DNA of 64,000 nucleotides from Triglochin maritima (taxonomy: Eukaryota; Streptophyta; Magnoliopsida; Alismatales; Juncaginaceae): contig OY821784.1 of assembly GCA_963682175.1 (NCBI GenBank), positions 26,517,621 to 26,581,620 of the forward strand, in the 5' to 3' direction. How positions within the stretch are numbered: the stretch's first letter is position 1; the number at the start of each line of letters is the position of its first letter. Made by a program: the position numbers and the translations under genes. The notes beneath the pieces were generated by a model. That model did not search any database and was not told the origin of the DNA. It saw only the letters and a program-made list of their open reading frames with translations. This document shows, piece after piece, positions 22,857 through 32,776 of the stretch.

Positions 22857-24058
22857 TGATGCATTGCATACATTGCATCATATGTCTTTCATTTAGATTA
22901 ATTTTATATCAATAAATGCTACTAAGGTATGTGTTTAGTCTTATTTACATAATACAGGGACCTGAATGAAAATTACCCATATCCCGAGCATAAATGCGTG
23001 CAAGAGTATCATTTCTATCATAAATACCAAGTCAAGATTATCGGGATTCAAATGGAAGTTCATCCAAGCATAAAAGCATTCAAATACCTAATTACAAAAA
23101 GGCCAGGGACTTAAGCACAAAAGTAGTGAGGGACTTAATTGCAAAATCTGAGGACCCGACTGCAAATTACGAGTACCAAAAGATTATTTTGGAGAAGTTG
23201 TAGATAAAAATCAATTTGGATCTCCAAATATATGAAGAAACTAACTCGGATCTCCAAAGATATGTAATAATTAATCCGGACGCGCAAATGACAGCTAAAA
23301 CATACCATAAACACATAGGAAAAATCCGGATCGATTCTGAGCCAAAAAGGTGGCGATTCCGCTGCACCTCATGCACAAATTGCGGCGATTCCGCCGCACA
23401 AAAGTTGATCCGTGCGTTCAAATTTTTACCAATGCTGTATTGACGCGTGTATTTTCCTTTTATATATTGGGATCCCTTGTATCGGCTATAAATAGCCCCG
23501 AAACGATGTTGCAAAGGGTCTTAGTTTTTGTTCCATATTTTAGTAATAAAATTCTGTTTTTTTTTTATTTCTTGTTTTTTTAGTTTTCTTTTGTAGTTTC
23601 TCCAGGACCCCTTCTCCTTCCCTCCATCCATGAGTTTCTAACTCTCTCCAAAGGGTGGGGGTGACGGATTAAGGGTGATGAGAAGAAGAATAAAGTTATT
23701 ATTTTAATTTCGTGTTAGTATATTTTGATTACTTGAGTTTATGTTGAATCATTTATCATGTAATGCTTCATAACTAATGTTATTTATTATAAGTTTCAGA
23801 ATTCTCTAATCTAAACCCAATATCTAAACCTCCACCCGCTGGACTCCCATCCATATTTGTTTTCTTTTTAGTTTTTCTTTTGTTGTTCTCGCTTTAGATA
23901 ATTAAAAAAACCAAAAATCTCAAACCAACATTATTTCTCTCTCTTTCTTCCTTAATCGAAAATCACAAAAATAACATCTCTCCCTCCTTGTCTTCGACCC
24001 GTACTTGCCACGTCTTCATTGACGCCGTGCACTTGCGGTATAAATAAAATTCTCATCA
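22857..24058 (+). repeat. Element B 5' LTR
   Basis: TGATGCATTGCATAC...AAATTCTCATCA, 1202 bp. TATA box within the palindrome GGCTATAAATAGCC near 23484; likely poly(A) signal AATAAA near 24043. U3 repeats words like GGGACTTAA..GCAAA. Confidence 0.88.
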
Positions 24059-24064
24059 AGTTTT

Positions 24065-24081
24065 TGGCGCCGTTGCCGGGG
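24065..24081 (+). other. Primer-binding site, tRNA-Asp type
   Basis: TGGCGCCGTTGCCGGGG is the exact complement of the 3' end of plant tRNA-Asp(GUC), including CCA, six bases after the 5' LTR. Confidence 0.85.
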
Positions 24082-25104
24082 AGGCGACGAAGATTTTGTT
24101 TATTTTTTTGTGATTTCGATTCTATCCTATTTATCGTGTGTGTGATCTAACTATTTGGGTTTGCGTTTCAGGAGACAACAGAGTGCGTGGTGAAATCTGG
24201 GCACAGTCTGAGCAAGAAGGGTGGCGAAATCGCCGCACAGAAAGCACAACCTGCGGCGGATCCGCCGCACTTCTGAAGCATCTGGGCTTCAATTTTTTCT
24301 GGGGTCGTCTCCATCTCTGGGTGGATGCGTAGAGCATCTGGGAAGAGTGCTGGAGGTAAGGTACGTGTGTGGTTTTATCGATTACCATTTAAGCATCTAA
24401 ACTAGTTTGCATACAACCTTGCAATTGCCCCCAAATTAAAGACCAATGTTTGACTATCTTTGCTAGATTTAAGTTAAACTATCTTAAGGGCAACTCCGTA
24501 GGAAAAGATACGGTGGATATTTCATCACCCTTCCGTGGCACACAAATCACAATCCTAAAGTGTCACCCAAGCCTTAAATTAAAATCAATTAGACATTGGC
24601 CCCTAAGGACTCAGACTCAATTAAGGAGAAGATTGGTTTGACTTGCTATGACTTGAAGCTGATCGAATTTGATTTGGTGTCTAGAAAGTGTTTTTGTGTT
24701 GACGTAAGTCTTCCAAGCGAAGTGGTTGTCTAATTGGCACCGACTCTGTCGGAAGCGCCCCCACTAGCTATACACTGTCTGGCCAAGTTGGTTTGATTAG
24801 TGAGGGAGGTTAATCAAGCAAGCCAATTCGACTCAACCAGTTAGGAGTCGTCTAGAATTAGGCTCCCTTAGGTCTAGGATTGTTTGAACCGTGCTTGTTT
24901 AGGAAATTTCTGACCAACCCTCTCATTTATCTTTTAGAGTTAAGTTTCCCTTCTCCTCTGAGTCATCTTCTTCTCACCTTCTTCTACGTTATAGTCTCCT
25001 CCCCTCTACACTCTCTGGTAGCGTTTTTAGGGTCGAGTCGAGCACTTTTTACGAGTTTAGCCTCGTGGTGGTGAGAGTGGCCGACTCGAGAGTGTTTGGT
25101 TGAG
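24082..25104 (+). other. Element B leader, non-coding
   Basis: About 1 kb between the primer-binding site and the first gag ATG. No conserved frame was recognised. A short GGCGGATCCGCCGC palindrome occurs near 24252. Confidence 0.5.
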
Positions 25105-25764
25105 ATGGATGGTTACATGGGCGACCATCCATATCATTGTTGGGACCAGGACAATTCTTCCTGGTATTCTGGACCCATGCAACCTGGGGTGGCTCAGACT
25201 AACACCACATATGGTTGGGACAATCCTAATTGTGTGACTGAGCAATCTTCATATTGGGGCAACATGAGAGAGACACCGACTGCTAGACCACAATCTAGTT
25301 ATGTTGGATCATATGCTGGTCAACAAACTGAGACATTACAACAAACTTTTGCCTCCTTCATGCGTATGGTAGACAACATGAGTGCACCGGTGGCTCTAGT
25401 AGCCGTACCGTGCGACTGTTGTGGGTTGAGTGGTCATGTTATTAGGGAATGCCCTTATGTTCCCCCAGAGCCTGAGTATGAGCATACTTTTTCCCAAAAT
25501 GCTCAATATGACTATTACGCATCCGCGTACAACCCGAGAGTGATAGATTCGTGGAGAGATAATTCATATCCAAATTCTTATACTTCATTTTCACCTCAGT
25601 ATCCTCCTCCCGAATACCCAGAATTCTACCAACACCCCACTTCAAATCATTGGACTTATTCTCAGCCCACCAACACCCAACCTCAAAATTTCCCAAACGC
25701 TGACTTGAACCTCATAGTTGACCCCATACCTGATTCCTTGGAACAAACTTTCCTTACGTCATGA
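25105..25764 (+). CDS. Element B gag-like protein with CCHC zinc knuckle
   Basis: About 219 residues from ATG 25105 (an upstream TTG at 25096 is in frame). The protein is rich in Tyr, Gln, Ser and Pro (repeated SYVGSY, YDYYASAY, QYPPPEYPEFY). It has one zinc knuckle, CDCCGLSGHVIREC, at about residues 99-112, with the C-x2-C-x4-H-x4-C spacing of retroelement nucleocapsids. The usual large capsid domain before the knuckle is missing, so this is a shortened gag. Its TGA overlaps the next frame's ATG (ATGA at 25761-25764). Expected role: binding the element's RNA, with capsid and enzymes supplied in trans. Confidence 0.65.
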   Translation: MDGYMGDHPYHCWDQDNSSWYSGPMQPGVAQTNTTYGWDNPNCVTEQSSYWGNMRETPTARPQSSYVGSYAGQQTETLQQTFASFMRMVDNMSAPVALVAVPCDCCGLSGHVIRECPYVPPEPEYEHTFSQNAQYDYYASAYNPRVIDSWRDNSYPNSYTSFSPQYPPPEYPEFYQHPTSNHWTYSQPTNTQPQNFPNADLNLIVDPIPDSLEQTFLTS

Positions 25765-26225
25765 AAACCACTCAACAGTCCACACAAAATATGGTACTAC
25801 AATTGAGTCAAATGTCGCAGCAATTACGTAAACGTGAGGAGAGTAACTTTTCTTGTCAACATGAGGATGCATCTTTTGATATCGACCCACCACCACATCT
25901 ACAAATTCAAAGCACAATCTTTCAAAGTCAAACTCCTAGTCAGTCTGAGGGACTTGGGGTTTCAATTCACGATCACTTGGTGAAGGATTCGATTCACATT
26001 GAGAATAACATGGACCAATTTCATCATGAGTCGGCACAGGATTGTGCCTTATCTTCTTGTCCCGTGGCCCTTGAGCCACATGATCTTCATGTTGTGCCTC
26101 CTAAGGACTCACCTCTGGTGGAGCAAGATCTCCCTAGCACCCTTAATTTCAAACAACCTGATGAGAGTCTGCCTCTCACCATTGTTCTTGATCATCTTGG
26201 AAATGATGGAACATCAAACAACTAA
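25761..26225 (+). CDS. Element B second open frame, unknown
   Basis: 154 residues, starting in the ATGA overlap with the gag-like frame. Begins with a Gln/Ser-rich, possibly coiled-coil stretch (NMVLQLSQMSQQLRKREE), then an acidic, His-rich region. No known domain recognised. It may be the continuation of gag after a -1 shift and not a separate protein; the overlap arrangement would fit either. Confidence 0.45.
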   Translation: MKTTQQSTQNMVLQLSQMSQQLRKREESNFSCQHEDASFDIDPPPHLQIQSTIFQSQTPSQSEGLGVSIHDHLVKDSIHIENNMDQFHHESAQDCALSSCPVALEPHDLHVVPPKDSPLVEQDLPSTLNFKQPDESLPLTIVLDHLGNDGTSNN

Positions 26226-26592
26226 ATAGCTCATGAGGGTATTAGGAGTTACTTGGAGGATACCTTGGGTATGAGACCCACTTTTTGTTCACCTAGTGAG
26301 TCGGACTTGCCTAACGAGGTTCTTGACCTCGCTCCGACGCACCAGCCAGTTGGTTGGAGAGTTTGGATTGACGATCACAACTTCAACGCTGCAACGTGAG
26401 AAACTCTTCTTCCGTTGCCCCTTATTTCCCAAACTCTCGAGAGGTTCAAGCTCTTTCAGTTTGATCCTTTGAATGAGACGCCTTTGCGTCCAACTCATGA
26501 CCTCTCATTTCATCAGGTACTCTGTGAAGTGGGCCCACGCATGCGTATTCTGGCCCCGCGTGGTGTCATGTTCCCTTTCCAAGTGCATTGAC
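26226..26592 (+). pseudogene. Element B third frame with THQPVGWRVWID motif
   Basis: Frame without ATG reading IAHEGIRSYLEDTLGM, then THQPVGWRVWIDDHNFNAAT and a TGA (26396-26398). The same frame continues with LPLISQTLERFKLF and RILAPRGVMFPFQVH. The fragment at 37.0-37.5 kb encodes THQPVGWRVWIDGHVYSAAM, a stop at the equivalent place, and PRGILF in a shifted frame. The conservation shows this was once selected protein. Function unknown; it lies where autonomous elements carry the end of their polyprotein or an extra frame. Confidence 0.5.
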
Positions 26593-27913
26593 CCACTTTT
26601 GAGGTTCCCATTTGATGTCCTTTGACAAATGAAGATGGGAACTTATGTTTGTACATAATTATATTAAAAAAAAGTATAATAAAAGACTCCTTCAGTGAGC
26701 TTCGTTTGTGTGGCTCCAAGAGTTTTTGGGCCCATTTATTTCCCGTATTTGAATCCCTTCTTTAGAATCTCACAGGTTTTGAGGGAATTCGGGTTTTTGT
26801 CCATCAACATAGTCATTAACTTTCCTTTGTATTTCACGTTGGTGAGATCTTTTCTTTTTTATGCATAAATCCATGTAGTATCTTGCTCACATTCATTGAG
26901 GACAATGCACGATTTAGGTGTGGGAGTGTGTTTATCTATCTATATATTCTGTTCTTTTAAAAAAAATCAATATTCCATGACATAGCTTAAGATTAAACCG
27001 TCAAAACCCGTGTACAAAATGCATTGAGTTTTTGTTCCTTGTTATATAGTTCTGCTTGTAGAAATTATGACATAAATCTAAGTTCCAAAGAAATAACCCA
27101 TTACCCTTTAAGACATGTATACACTTAAATTGGATGAATCAAATCTTTGAAGTGGTTGATTAAAAGCAGAGGTTGAGGAAATATACCAGGAAGTGGGGAC
27201 TTCTAATAGCAATTAAGCCTTGAGGAAAATAAAAGTAAAAAAAATTAAAAAAAAGGAATAAAGTGAGGAAAGCACATTTTGCAAAATAATTACAAAACCC
27301 AAGCCTTCGAGTCACTGGTCCGTAGGGGTATCTTGAAACCCGGTAACTTGAGTCTGCCAGCTCGGGATTATCGACCAAACTCGCTACACGAATGCAAAAA
27401 AGGGTAAAAGTGTCAATAAAAGCAAATGTGTTGAATCACGGGGAAAACAAATATACTTTAAGATACTCAAGGCCCAAAGCTAAAAGACTGATCCATGCCA
27501 TGGTTGATCCGAATGATACTTCACCACCAGAGGAGGCGTGCAAAATAATTTAAGTGATAACATGTGTAGAAGGGTTAGTGGTGTGAATATTGGAGGAATG
27601 AAGACCAAGTCAGATGTTTTATGGGTTAGACTTATATAATAAGCATGCAAGAATTCTAAGTAAGATGTATAAGGTTGAGGTGAAGATATTGAGAGCTATT
27701 AATGAAATGTTGAATTAAGACTTTGTGGGTGTGTCAACTGAAAACCCTCACGAGACAAAACTCGTCCTCTAAGGAAACTTAGGGGTTTAAAGGCTTGTTG
27801 CACATGCTAAGTGCAACCGTGATTCCTACGAAAGTGAGTTAGGATTTCCCTGTTTTCATTTTTCTTATATTTTGTTTTACTAGGGACTAGCAAAATCTAG
27901 GTGTCGGGGTATT
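26593..27913 (+). other. Element B 3' non-coding internal region
   Basis: Contains the CATTGAGGACAATGCACGA landmark near 26897, a ...GGGGTATCTTGAAACCCGG... block near 27327, the GAGACAAAACTCGTCC...CTTGTTGCAC block near 27755, and CCTACGAAAGTGAGTTAGGA near 27828. The landmarks also occur in the fragment at 37.0-38.5 kb and, in part, beside LTR A1. The region just before the 3' LTR is only weakly purine-rich. Confidence 0.6.
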
Positions 27914-29087
27914 TGATGCATTGCATACATTGTATCATATGTCTTTCATTTAGATTAATTTTATATCAATAAATGCTACTAAGGTATGGGTTTAGTCTTA
28001 TTTACATAATACAGGGACCTGAATGCAAATTACCCATATCCCGAGCATAAATGCGTGCAAGAGTATCATTTCTATCATAAATACCAAGTCAAGATTATCG
28101 GGATTCAAATGGAAGTTCATCCAAGCATAAAAGCATTCAAATACCTAATTACAAAAAGGCCAGGGACTTAAGCACAAAAGTAGTCAGGGACTTAATTGCA
28201 AAATCCGAGGACCCGACTGCAAATTACGAGTACCAAAAGATTATTTTGGAGAAGTTCTAGAGAAAAATCAATTTGGATCTCCAAATATATGAAGAAATTA
28301 ACTCGGATCTCCAAAGATATGCAATAATTAATCCGGACGCGCAAATGACAGCTAAAACATACCATAAACACACAGGAAAAATCTGGGTCGATTCTGAGCC
28401 AAAAAGGTGGCGATTCCGCCGCACCTCATGTACAAATTCCGGCGATTACGCCGCACAAAAGTTGATCCGTGCGCTCAAATATTTACCAATGCTGTATTGA
28501 CGCATGTACTTTCCTTTTATATATTGGGATCCCTTGTATCGACTATAAATAGCCCCGAAACGATGTTGTAAAGGGTCTTAGTTTTTGTTCCATATTTTAG
28601 TAATAAAATTCTGTATTTTTATTTCTTGTTTTTTTAGTTTTCTTTTGTAGTTTCTCTAGGACCCCTTCTCATTCCCTCCATCCATGAGTTTCTAACACTC
28701 TCCAAAGGGTGGGGGTGACGGATTTAGGGTGATGAGAAGAAGAATAAAGTTATTATTTTAATTTCGTGTTAGTATATTTTGATTACTTGAGTATATTCTA
28801 ATGTTATTTATTATAAGTTTCAGAATTCTCTAATCTAAACCCGATATCTAAACCTCCACCCGTTGGACTCCCATCCATATTTGTTTTCTTTTTAGTTTTT
28901 CTTTTGTTGTTCTCGCTTTAGATAATTAAAAAAAACCAAAAATCTCAAACCAACATTATTTCTCTCTCTTTCTTCCTTAATCGAAAATCACAAAAAATAA
29001 CAACATCTCTCCCTCCTTGTGTTCGACCCGTACTTGCCACGTCTTCATTGACGCCGTGCACTTGCGGTATAAATAAAATTCTGATCA
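27914..29087 (+). repeat. Element B 3' LTR
   Basis: 1174 bp, TGATGCATTGCATAC...AAATTCTGATCA. A few percent diverged from the 5' LTR by eye, plus a deletion of a few dozen bases near 28795 relative to it. Confidence 0.88.
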
Positions 29088-29092
29088 TTTAC

Positions 29093-31039
29093 CAATTCAT
29101 ATATTGCGCTCCATCATGATTTAATAACCCAAAAAAACGTATAAATCATGGCAAATCAGCAGCAAATAAATAATTATCTGCCGGTTGCAAGGTGGTTTAC
29201 ACAAACACTTCTACCTTGCAACTCCCACTAGGCATGCAAGTTCCAAAAAAACGTTCCTTTCAGAACATTCCAATCAAGATCACACATAAATTAATTGCTA
29301 CATTACTTCCATATCGAGCTAAGGATACCCCATAGGTATTTAGCACTGTAGATGGGAACCTGCATAAGCCTTGTAGCAATAATATCGCAATAATATAATA
29401 AAGGAGCCCCTCGTCTCCCTAGGGCAATAAACAGTCCACAGTCCATAATTATTACAGTCCATAAATATTACAACCCATTGCGATATCTATTGCAAATGGA
29501 AATGAATGAATGAAATTACGCTCAACTCTCAATAAGGCAGCAAAAATAAATCAGCATGCATTCACACCATTCATACCATACAAGCGCAATCTTTCCATAC
29601 GTTAGCACAATCACACGCATGAATAAAGTGTACACCACTTCCAAATAAGAAGGAAGTAATATATAAGGAAACAACACATATATGGAGCATAAGAAAAACA
29701 TATATGGAAATATCAATCAATCTCCATAATAGTATCTCAAAACAGAAATTTTCTTTTCTTTCCCCAATCAACATAATCATGAGAGCGTAAAAATTATCCT
29801 ACTCGCATTAGGAAAGAAAAATCTGGAAAAATCCTCAATGAGATCAACACATGTATGTGGATTTAATCATAAAGGAAATATTTCAAATGAAATGAATGCT
29901 ATCATTCCAAAAAATCCGAAATTCCTTAAATGAGATCACCACATATATGTGCATCAAAGGAAAGCATTCAAAAAATACTTTCAAGGCAACAAAAAACTCC
30001 AGCCCATAATATGCTCTAAAAATTTTCAGAATTTGCCAATCTTTCCTTAATCAATATAAGCATGCAATCAACAATAATTATGCTACTTGTATTGGAAAGA
30101 AAATATTCGAAATTTTCAAGAGAACAACAAGCATATATGTGCATTTTTCAGTAAGGAAACCAATCAATCACATGCATGTTAATGCTCCAAAAACAGCCAT
30201 ATCCGAAATTCTTTGGAGCAACAAGGCAACACAATTATCATGCATATGCATATGGCAATAAACATCTACTCTAGATGCATGCTCATATTGAAAAATGCTA
30301 AATAAACAAGCATATACACGACATTCCAGCAAACATGAGATCTAGTCATGCATGTACACGAATCAGAGATAACAACATTTGATCCATCCATGCAATCCGA
30401 CATGCACGATAATATACAAATGACATACAAACATTATCATCTAATTCAAGCATGAAAAAATATCAGAGAATTAAACTACTGATTATCATATAAAACATGC
30501 GCAAAAACAGAAGATCATCATGACAGGGTTAACACAGATTTCATGTATACATGCTCAAAGATTAGAATAAATAATATCTAACCCTAATTCGGAAAAATCA
30601 AGAAAAATAGACATCTGATTTCATGTATACATGTGCATGATTTAGAAGAATCAACATGGAAAATAACTTCTGATTTTATCTAATAGATGCGCAGAGAATA
30701 GAGGTAACAACACAAAAAAACCGAATTCTGGTCACATCTATGTATGTGCAATGATAGGAGAGCAACATATCATATTGGCTCGAAATAAAATCAGGAAAAA
30801 TCCATCTTAAACCATGCATACATGTGAAAGAATGGAGGAGCAAAATCTAACCCTAGATGCATGCTCTAATGAACCAAAACATGCGCAACATGTAAATAAG
30901 CAATGCTGATTTTTCTGTTATCTTTCTTTATCCAAAAAACATAACCACCGATTTTTTATCTCAAATCAGATTATCATGAAACAAAAATTCGTCAAGCATG
31001 GCGAGGATTCGAAGTTGACCGAGATGGCTCTGGTACCAA
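29093..31039 (-). mobile_element. Copia leader region, non-coding
   Basis: Unusually long (about 2 kb) untranslated region between the copia primer-binding site (minus TTGGTACCAGAGCC, 31025-31039) and gag. It is dense in recurring CATGCAT, TATGTGCAT and CATGTATACATG words but not a regular tandem repeat. No conserved protein was recognised on either strand. Confidence 0.6.
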
Positions 31040-31422
31040 TGTTAGCAAACAACGATTCTACAGGTTCAGGAGTACATTTCTTGGAGAGAACCTGTGGCAG
31101 CGGAAGGAAGATCGGAGGTCACCTTACGGAATCATTTTTACCGGTCGGTCTCCTACTCTCTTGGAGAAGGAGCGCGAGTCTACAACCCAAGAGTCCACGG
31201 AATGATCTTGGTGGAGGTGGAGGGACGAAATGGGAGAGAGAGAAGGTGGCGGCTAGGGTGGGTGGAGGCTAGGGTTTGCACTCTTGTTCTTCCATCCAAT
31301 GGGAGTCTCCCCTCCTTATATAGATGGCTCCACCCTAAACCCTTAAATGTGTAGTCCAATAGGGACGCGCCATGTGTCAGTGCTTTGGGCAAATATCTTA
31401 TTAATCCTATATTAATCCAATA
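31040..31422 (-). repeat. Copia 5' LTR
   Basis: 383 bp, same length and ends as the LTR at 15417-15799. Minus TATA-like CTATATAAGG near 31315. Confidence 0.88.
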
Positions 31423-31522
31423 TTACCTGCAAATTGTTTTCCAATAATTTTCACCACCAATTCTAGCAGATACAATGAATTGAAATGCTTAAGGAAACAA
31501 AGAACCAGATGTAATGTTTGAC

Positions 31523-31638
31523 CTGAAAGCTTCCATCACCAATGCAAGCAATAACCCTCTTGTCCTTTGCAGCATGTCCATACCCAAGAGTGGCACCAAC
31601 CGACCAACCAATGGATCCATACTGCATCTGGAACTCAT
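31523..31638 (-). pseudogene. PDC: Pyruvate decarboxylase, internal exon fragment
   Basis: Bounded on the minus strand by acceptor TTTTACAG and a donor after SFQ. Encodes [20 protein letters not shown] and [18 protein letters not shown], the thiamine-diphosphate-binding region (GDGS motif) of plant pyruvate decarboxylase. The GDGS motif itself is intact. Upstream (towards 31957) the expected PDC exons are replaced by peptidyl-tRNA hydrolase sequence. Downstream the next family exon is missing and only the last exon survives at 15162-15320. The chimera indicates captured gene fragments. Confidence 0.85.
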
Positions 31639-31957
31639 CTGTAAAACACAAGAAGTACACTCATCACAAACTCATCTTTCAATAACAAAGATAACTTTCA
31701 ATTACTAATAGTTCACTCAAGTTCAAATGTTCTGAAAGAATGTTATACTTCATCTCAACTATCAACGCCAAAAATCACATTACTATTTCTGAAATATACA
31801 AGTAATGGCTAGTTAAAATAAGATGCATTTCAGACATACTTGTGCAATCTACTTCATATGCAATTTTAAATCACCCCTTTAAGCAGAGCAAGAGCATACA
31901 TACCATGCAAGTTTCAAAACACTAAAAATCACCCCTTTAAGCAGAGCAAGAGCACAT

Positions 31958-32262
31958 ACCGCCTCCATTGTAATTCATGTAAGTCTGCAGTTCACCAGCA
32001 ACACTAACACCTCCCCAGTCGAACCTACAACACAAACTCCGAATATTGTCAAACATATTCCAAAAAAACTCCAAAAATAAAAAAAATCTCCAACTTTTAC
32101 TATTGATTCCGAGCAGGGCCTTGGATTGGATGGTGTTCAGGGTGATTCCTTCGTGTTCGGCGATCTAACCCACCATCGCGAACCTTAAATTGTTGCGATT
32201 GTCGTGGTACTTGTTCCCGAGGTTGCCCAAACCGACGATAAGCCAGGGAGTGTACTTAAGGT
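31958..32262 (-). pseudogene. Peptidyl-tRNA hydrolase, two exon fragments
   Basis: Organellar peptidyl-tRNA hydrolase (PTH/CRS2 family) recycles peptidyl-tRNAs. The minus-strand exon at about 32106-32262 reads YTPWLIVGLGNLGNKYHDNR, then MVG-stop-IAEHEGITLNTIQSKALLG, matching PWLIVGLGNPG...GTRHNVGFEMVD; the catalytic His of RHN has become Asn. A second exon at about 31960-32028 reads GSTGEVLVLLV in one frame and LQTYMNYNGG in the next, the family's GDVPV...KPQTYMN region with a frameshift. Upstream sequence to about 32470 may be the transit-peptide part but contains stops. It lies directly before the PDC fragment on the same strand. Confidence 0.75.
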
Positions 32263-32776
32263 TCGAGGTTGGTGTCAAAGAGGGAGATGGATATGCGAAC
32301 GTGGTGGGTGATAGCCCAATTAACATAACTGCTGGTTAATCGGGTTTCGGCTGCTCTACCCGATTAACCCAGCATCGACGGACGCGTTTTAATCAAGTTT
32401 TGGGAGGCAGTTGAGATCCAAGGGTTGAGATTCAAAGGCAATGGATGCGGGATCTGCGAGAATTGTTCATCGTCTCCCTAATAGAGGGGGCAATTTGGGG
32501 GGGTTTAGGAAGAGGTTGTTAGAAGTCAAATTGGCATGTGGTCCACGTCAGATACGTTGTAACTAACTTTCTCGTATTTTTAATTGGATATAAATAAGAA
32601 GATCGATCCCGATTGGGTTAGATTTGTTTGTCGGCGTAAATTTAGGGTTTCACCCATTGGAGCCGATCGAGTGCTCGAAACTCGATATTATTATTTTTTA
32701 TCCATTCTCGGGCATCGTTGCCCCAATTCAAGCAATGAGGGCAAGGCTGACGCATCGACAAGGCCGATCCATCTGC
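32263..32776. other. PTH upstream remnant and possible gypsy LTR
   Basis: Up to about 32470 it is decayed sequence upstream of the PTH fragment. From about 32560 a TATA-like GGATATAAATAAG (near 32586) and downstream sequence run without a break, apart from solo LTR C1, into a primer-binding-site-like TTTGGTATCAGAG at 34302-34314. So a short gypsy-type LTR of about 250 bp probably spans 32560-32776 plus 34265-34300. Its left end was not proven. Confidence 0.4.

Larger units (their letters stand above)
22857..29087 (+). mobile_element. Complete non-autonomous LTR retrotransposon, family B (TR-GAG-like)
   Basis: Two LTRs (22857-24058 and 27914-29087) flanked by identical TTTAC (22852-22856 and 29088-29092). 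The primer-binding site TGGCGCCGTTGCCGGGG at 24065-24081 fits the 3' end of plant tRNA-Asp, as in some gypsy elements. The internal 3.86 kb encodes a gag-like protein with a zinc knuckle plus two short downstream frames. No protease, RT or integrase is visible. Near the 3' end, CATTGAGGACAATGCACGA (about 26897) is a landmark shared with gypsy-like elements. This matches the published class of terminal-repeat retrotransposons with a gag domain. It must use proteins from a partner element. Confidence 0.88.
15417..31422 (-). mobile_element. Ty1/copia LTR retrotransposon with two nested insertions
   Basis: Two 383-bp LTRs (15417-15799 and 31040-31422) enclose a minus-strand gag-pol. Flanks are TCACC (15412-15416) and TTACC (31423-31427), a 5-bp duplication with one change. 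The primer-binding site next to the 5' LTR is TTGGTACCAGAGCC (minus, near 31030), like initiator-tRNA-Met sites. A purine tract GTGGGAGA abuts the 3' LTR. The outer LTR end reads TA instead of TG on the minus strand in both copies. A family-A LTR (17635-19188) and complete element B (22857-29087) are inserted inside; without them the element is about 8.2 kb. By eye the LTRs differ at roughly ten sites. Stops and frameshifts make it non-autonomous. Confidence 0.88.
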
